Positions 13,555 to 13,983 of a stretch of 13,983 nucleotides of DNA are shown piece by piece; position 1 is the stretch's first letter; each line of letters opens with the position of its first letter. The stretch covers positions 1 through 13,983 of the forward strand of contig DUSQ01000039.1 of NCBI GenBank assembly GCA_012842545.1, read 5' to 3'. Below the pieces are notes generated by a model that was not told where the DNA came from, ran no database searches, and was given only the letters and a program-made list of their open reading frames with translations. The stretch comes from Coprothermobacter sp. (lineage in GTDB: Bacteria > Coprothermobacterota > Coprothermobacteria > Coprothermobacterales > Coprothermobacteraceae). Made by a program: the position numbers and the translations under genes.

Positions 13555-13983
13555 TTACTCAGCCATCATCTTTTTCAAAGTTGCAACATTTTTCCTGTTA
13601 TTATCTACTTTGTCCTGAGGAGTTTCCAATATTATGGATGTTCCGTCCCTTTGGGCTCTAACCATTTTTTTTAACGGACCATATCCAATAGAGCCTTCGC
13701 CTAAGTTTTCATGCACATCTCTGGACGATCCTACAGGCGTCTTTAAATCGTTTAAATGGAGAACCTTGATGCTGCATACCATGTCATCAAATCTTTTGTC
13801 TTCGAGAATATCCAAGATGTCAAACCCCGCCGCAGCTAAATGTGCCGTATCTAAACATATGGCGGCAGGATACGAATTGTAAACCTGACGTACTATGTCC
13901 AGAAGGAAATAAGGATCAGAGCCGACGAATTTTGCTGACGCAACGTTTTCCAAGAGAAGAGGAATATTGGAGGATATCATGGA
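13555..13983 (-). CDS. nfo: Endonuclease IV (AP endonuclease family 2), C-terminal half (5' partial)
   Basis: A zinc-dependent TIM-barrel enzyme of base-excision repair that cuts DNA 5' of abasic sites. The frame is open to the right edge, so roughly the N-terminal half is outside; about 143 residues are present of a usual 280 or so. Counting from the internal Met at 13980, the metal ligands of the family are visible: E11 in LLLENVA, D44 and H47 in CLDTAHLAAAG, H75 in VLHLND, D88 and H90 in RDVHENLGEG, and E119 in IILETP. The SRDVHENLGEGSIGY stretch (86-100) is the AP-endonuclease 2 signature. It faces the transporter operon tail to tail, its stop codon lying five bases beyond the terminator stem. 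Confidence 0.95.
   Translation of the reverse strand, partial: SMISSNIPLLLENVASAKFVGSDPYFLLDIVRQVYNSYPAAICLDTAHLAAAGFDILDILEDKRFDDMVCSIKVLHLNDLKTPVGSSRDVHENLGEGSIGYGPLKKMVRAQRDGTSIILETPQDKVDNNRKNVATLKKMMAE

Noticed and set aside
1..13983. CRISPR arrays, insertion sequences, tRNA genes or phage genes.
   Set aside because: No regularly spaced repeats, transposase motifs, tRNA-like folds or phage-type proteins were seen; nearly all sequence is explained by housekeeping and transport genes.

Overview
The window reads as bacterial chromosome, gene-dense, with moderate base composition and strong Shine-Dalgarno sites of the GGAGGTGAT type. ATG, GTG and TTG starts are all used. The first block has the gene order of the Firmicutes clpC-radA-yacL-ispD-ispF-cysS-rlmB neighbourhood, but shortened. 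The divergent proteins, an IspD-IspF fusion and two different phosphofructokinases suggest a deep-branching, possibly thermophilic, fermentative anaerobe. Coprothermobacter is my best guess from memory; nothing in the window proves it.

Layout. Positions 1-6412 (+): the C-terminal AAA+ half of ClpC, then RadA, a membrane PIN-TRAM protein (YacL type), a fused IspD/IspF, cysteinyl-tRNA synthetase and an RlmB-type SpoU rRNA methyltransferase. Junctions are overlaps or gaps of at most about 21 bases, so this looks like one transcription unit. Compared with Bacillus, disA, gltX, cysE and mrnC are absent from between these genes. Positions 6376-8368 (-): two adjacent PFK-family genes. The promoter-proximal one has the Asp and Lys typical of pyrophosphate-dependent enzymes. 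The distal one has the ATP-type glycine but has lost several residues that bind or activate fructose 6-phosphate. Its 3' end overlaps rlmB tail to tail.

Positions 8369-8540 are a divergent control region with a good promoter and a 5'-terminal hairpin. It drives a BmpA/PnrA-type nucleoside-binding lipoprotein, which ends in a strong terminator. Just after that terminator lie an extended -10 promoter, a possible 41-codon leader ORF, and a three-gene ABC importer (double ATPase plus two permeases, NupOPQ type) running to 13493. A second terminator separates this unit from a convergent, partial endonuclease IV gene on the minus strand.

How the genes work together: the first block is proteostasis, recombination, isoprenoid synthesis and translation housekeeping. 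The second half combines purine-nucleoside-type uptake with the fructose 6-phosphate step of glycolysis. Ribose from imported nucleosides would enter central metabolism close to this step; that link is inference. The points most worth following up are the degenerate second PFK beside a PPi-type PFK, the 41-codon ORF in the transporter leader, the hairpin at the predicted 5' end of the bmpA message, and the divergent IspDF fusion. I see no mobile elements, CRISPR arrays, tRNA or rRNA genes.
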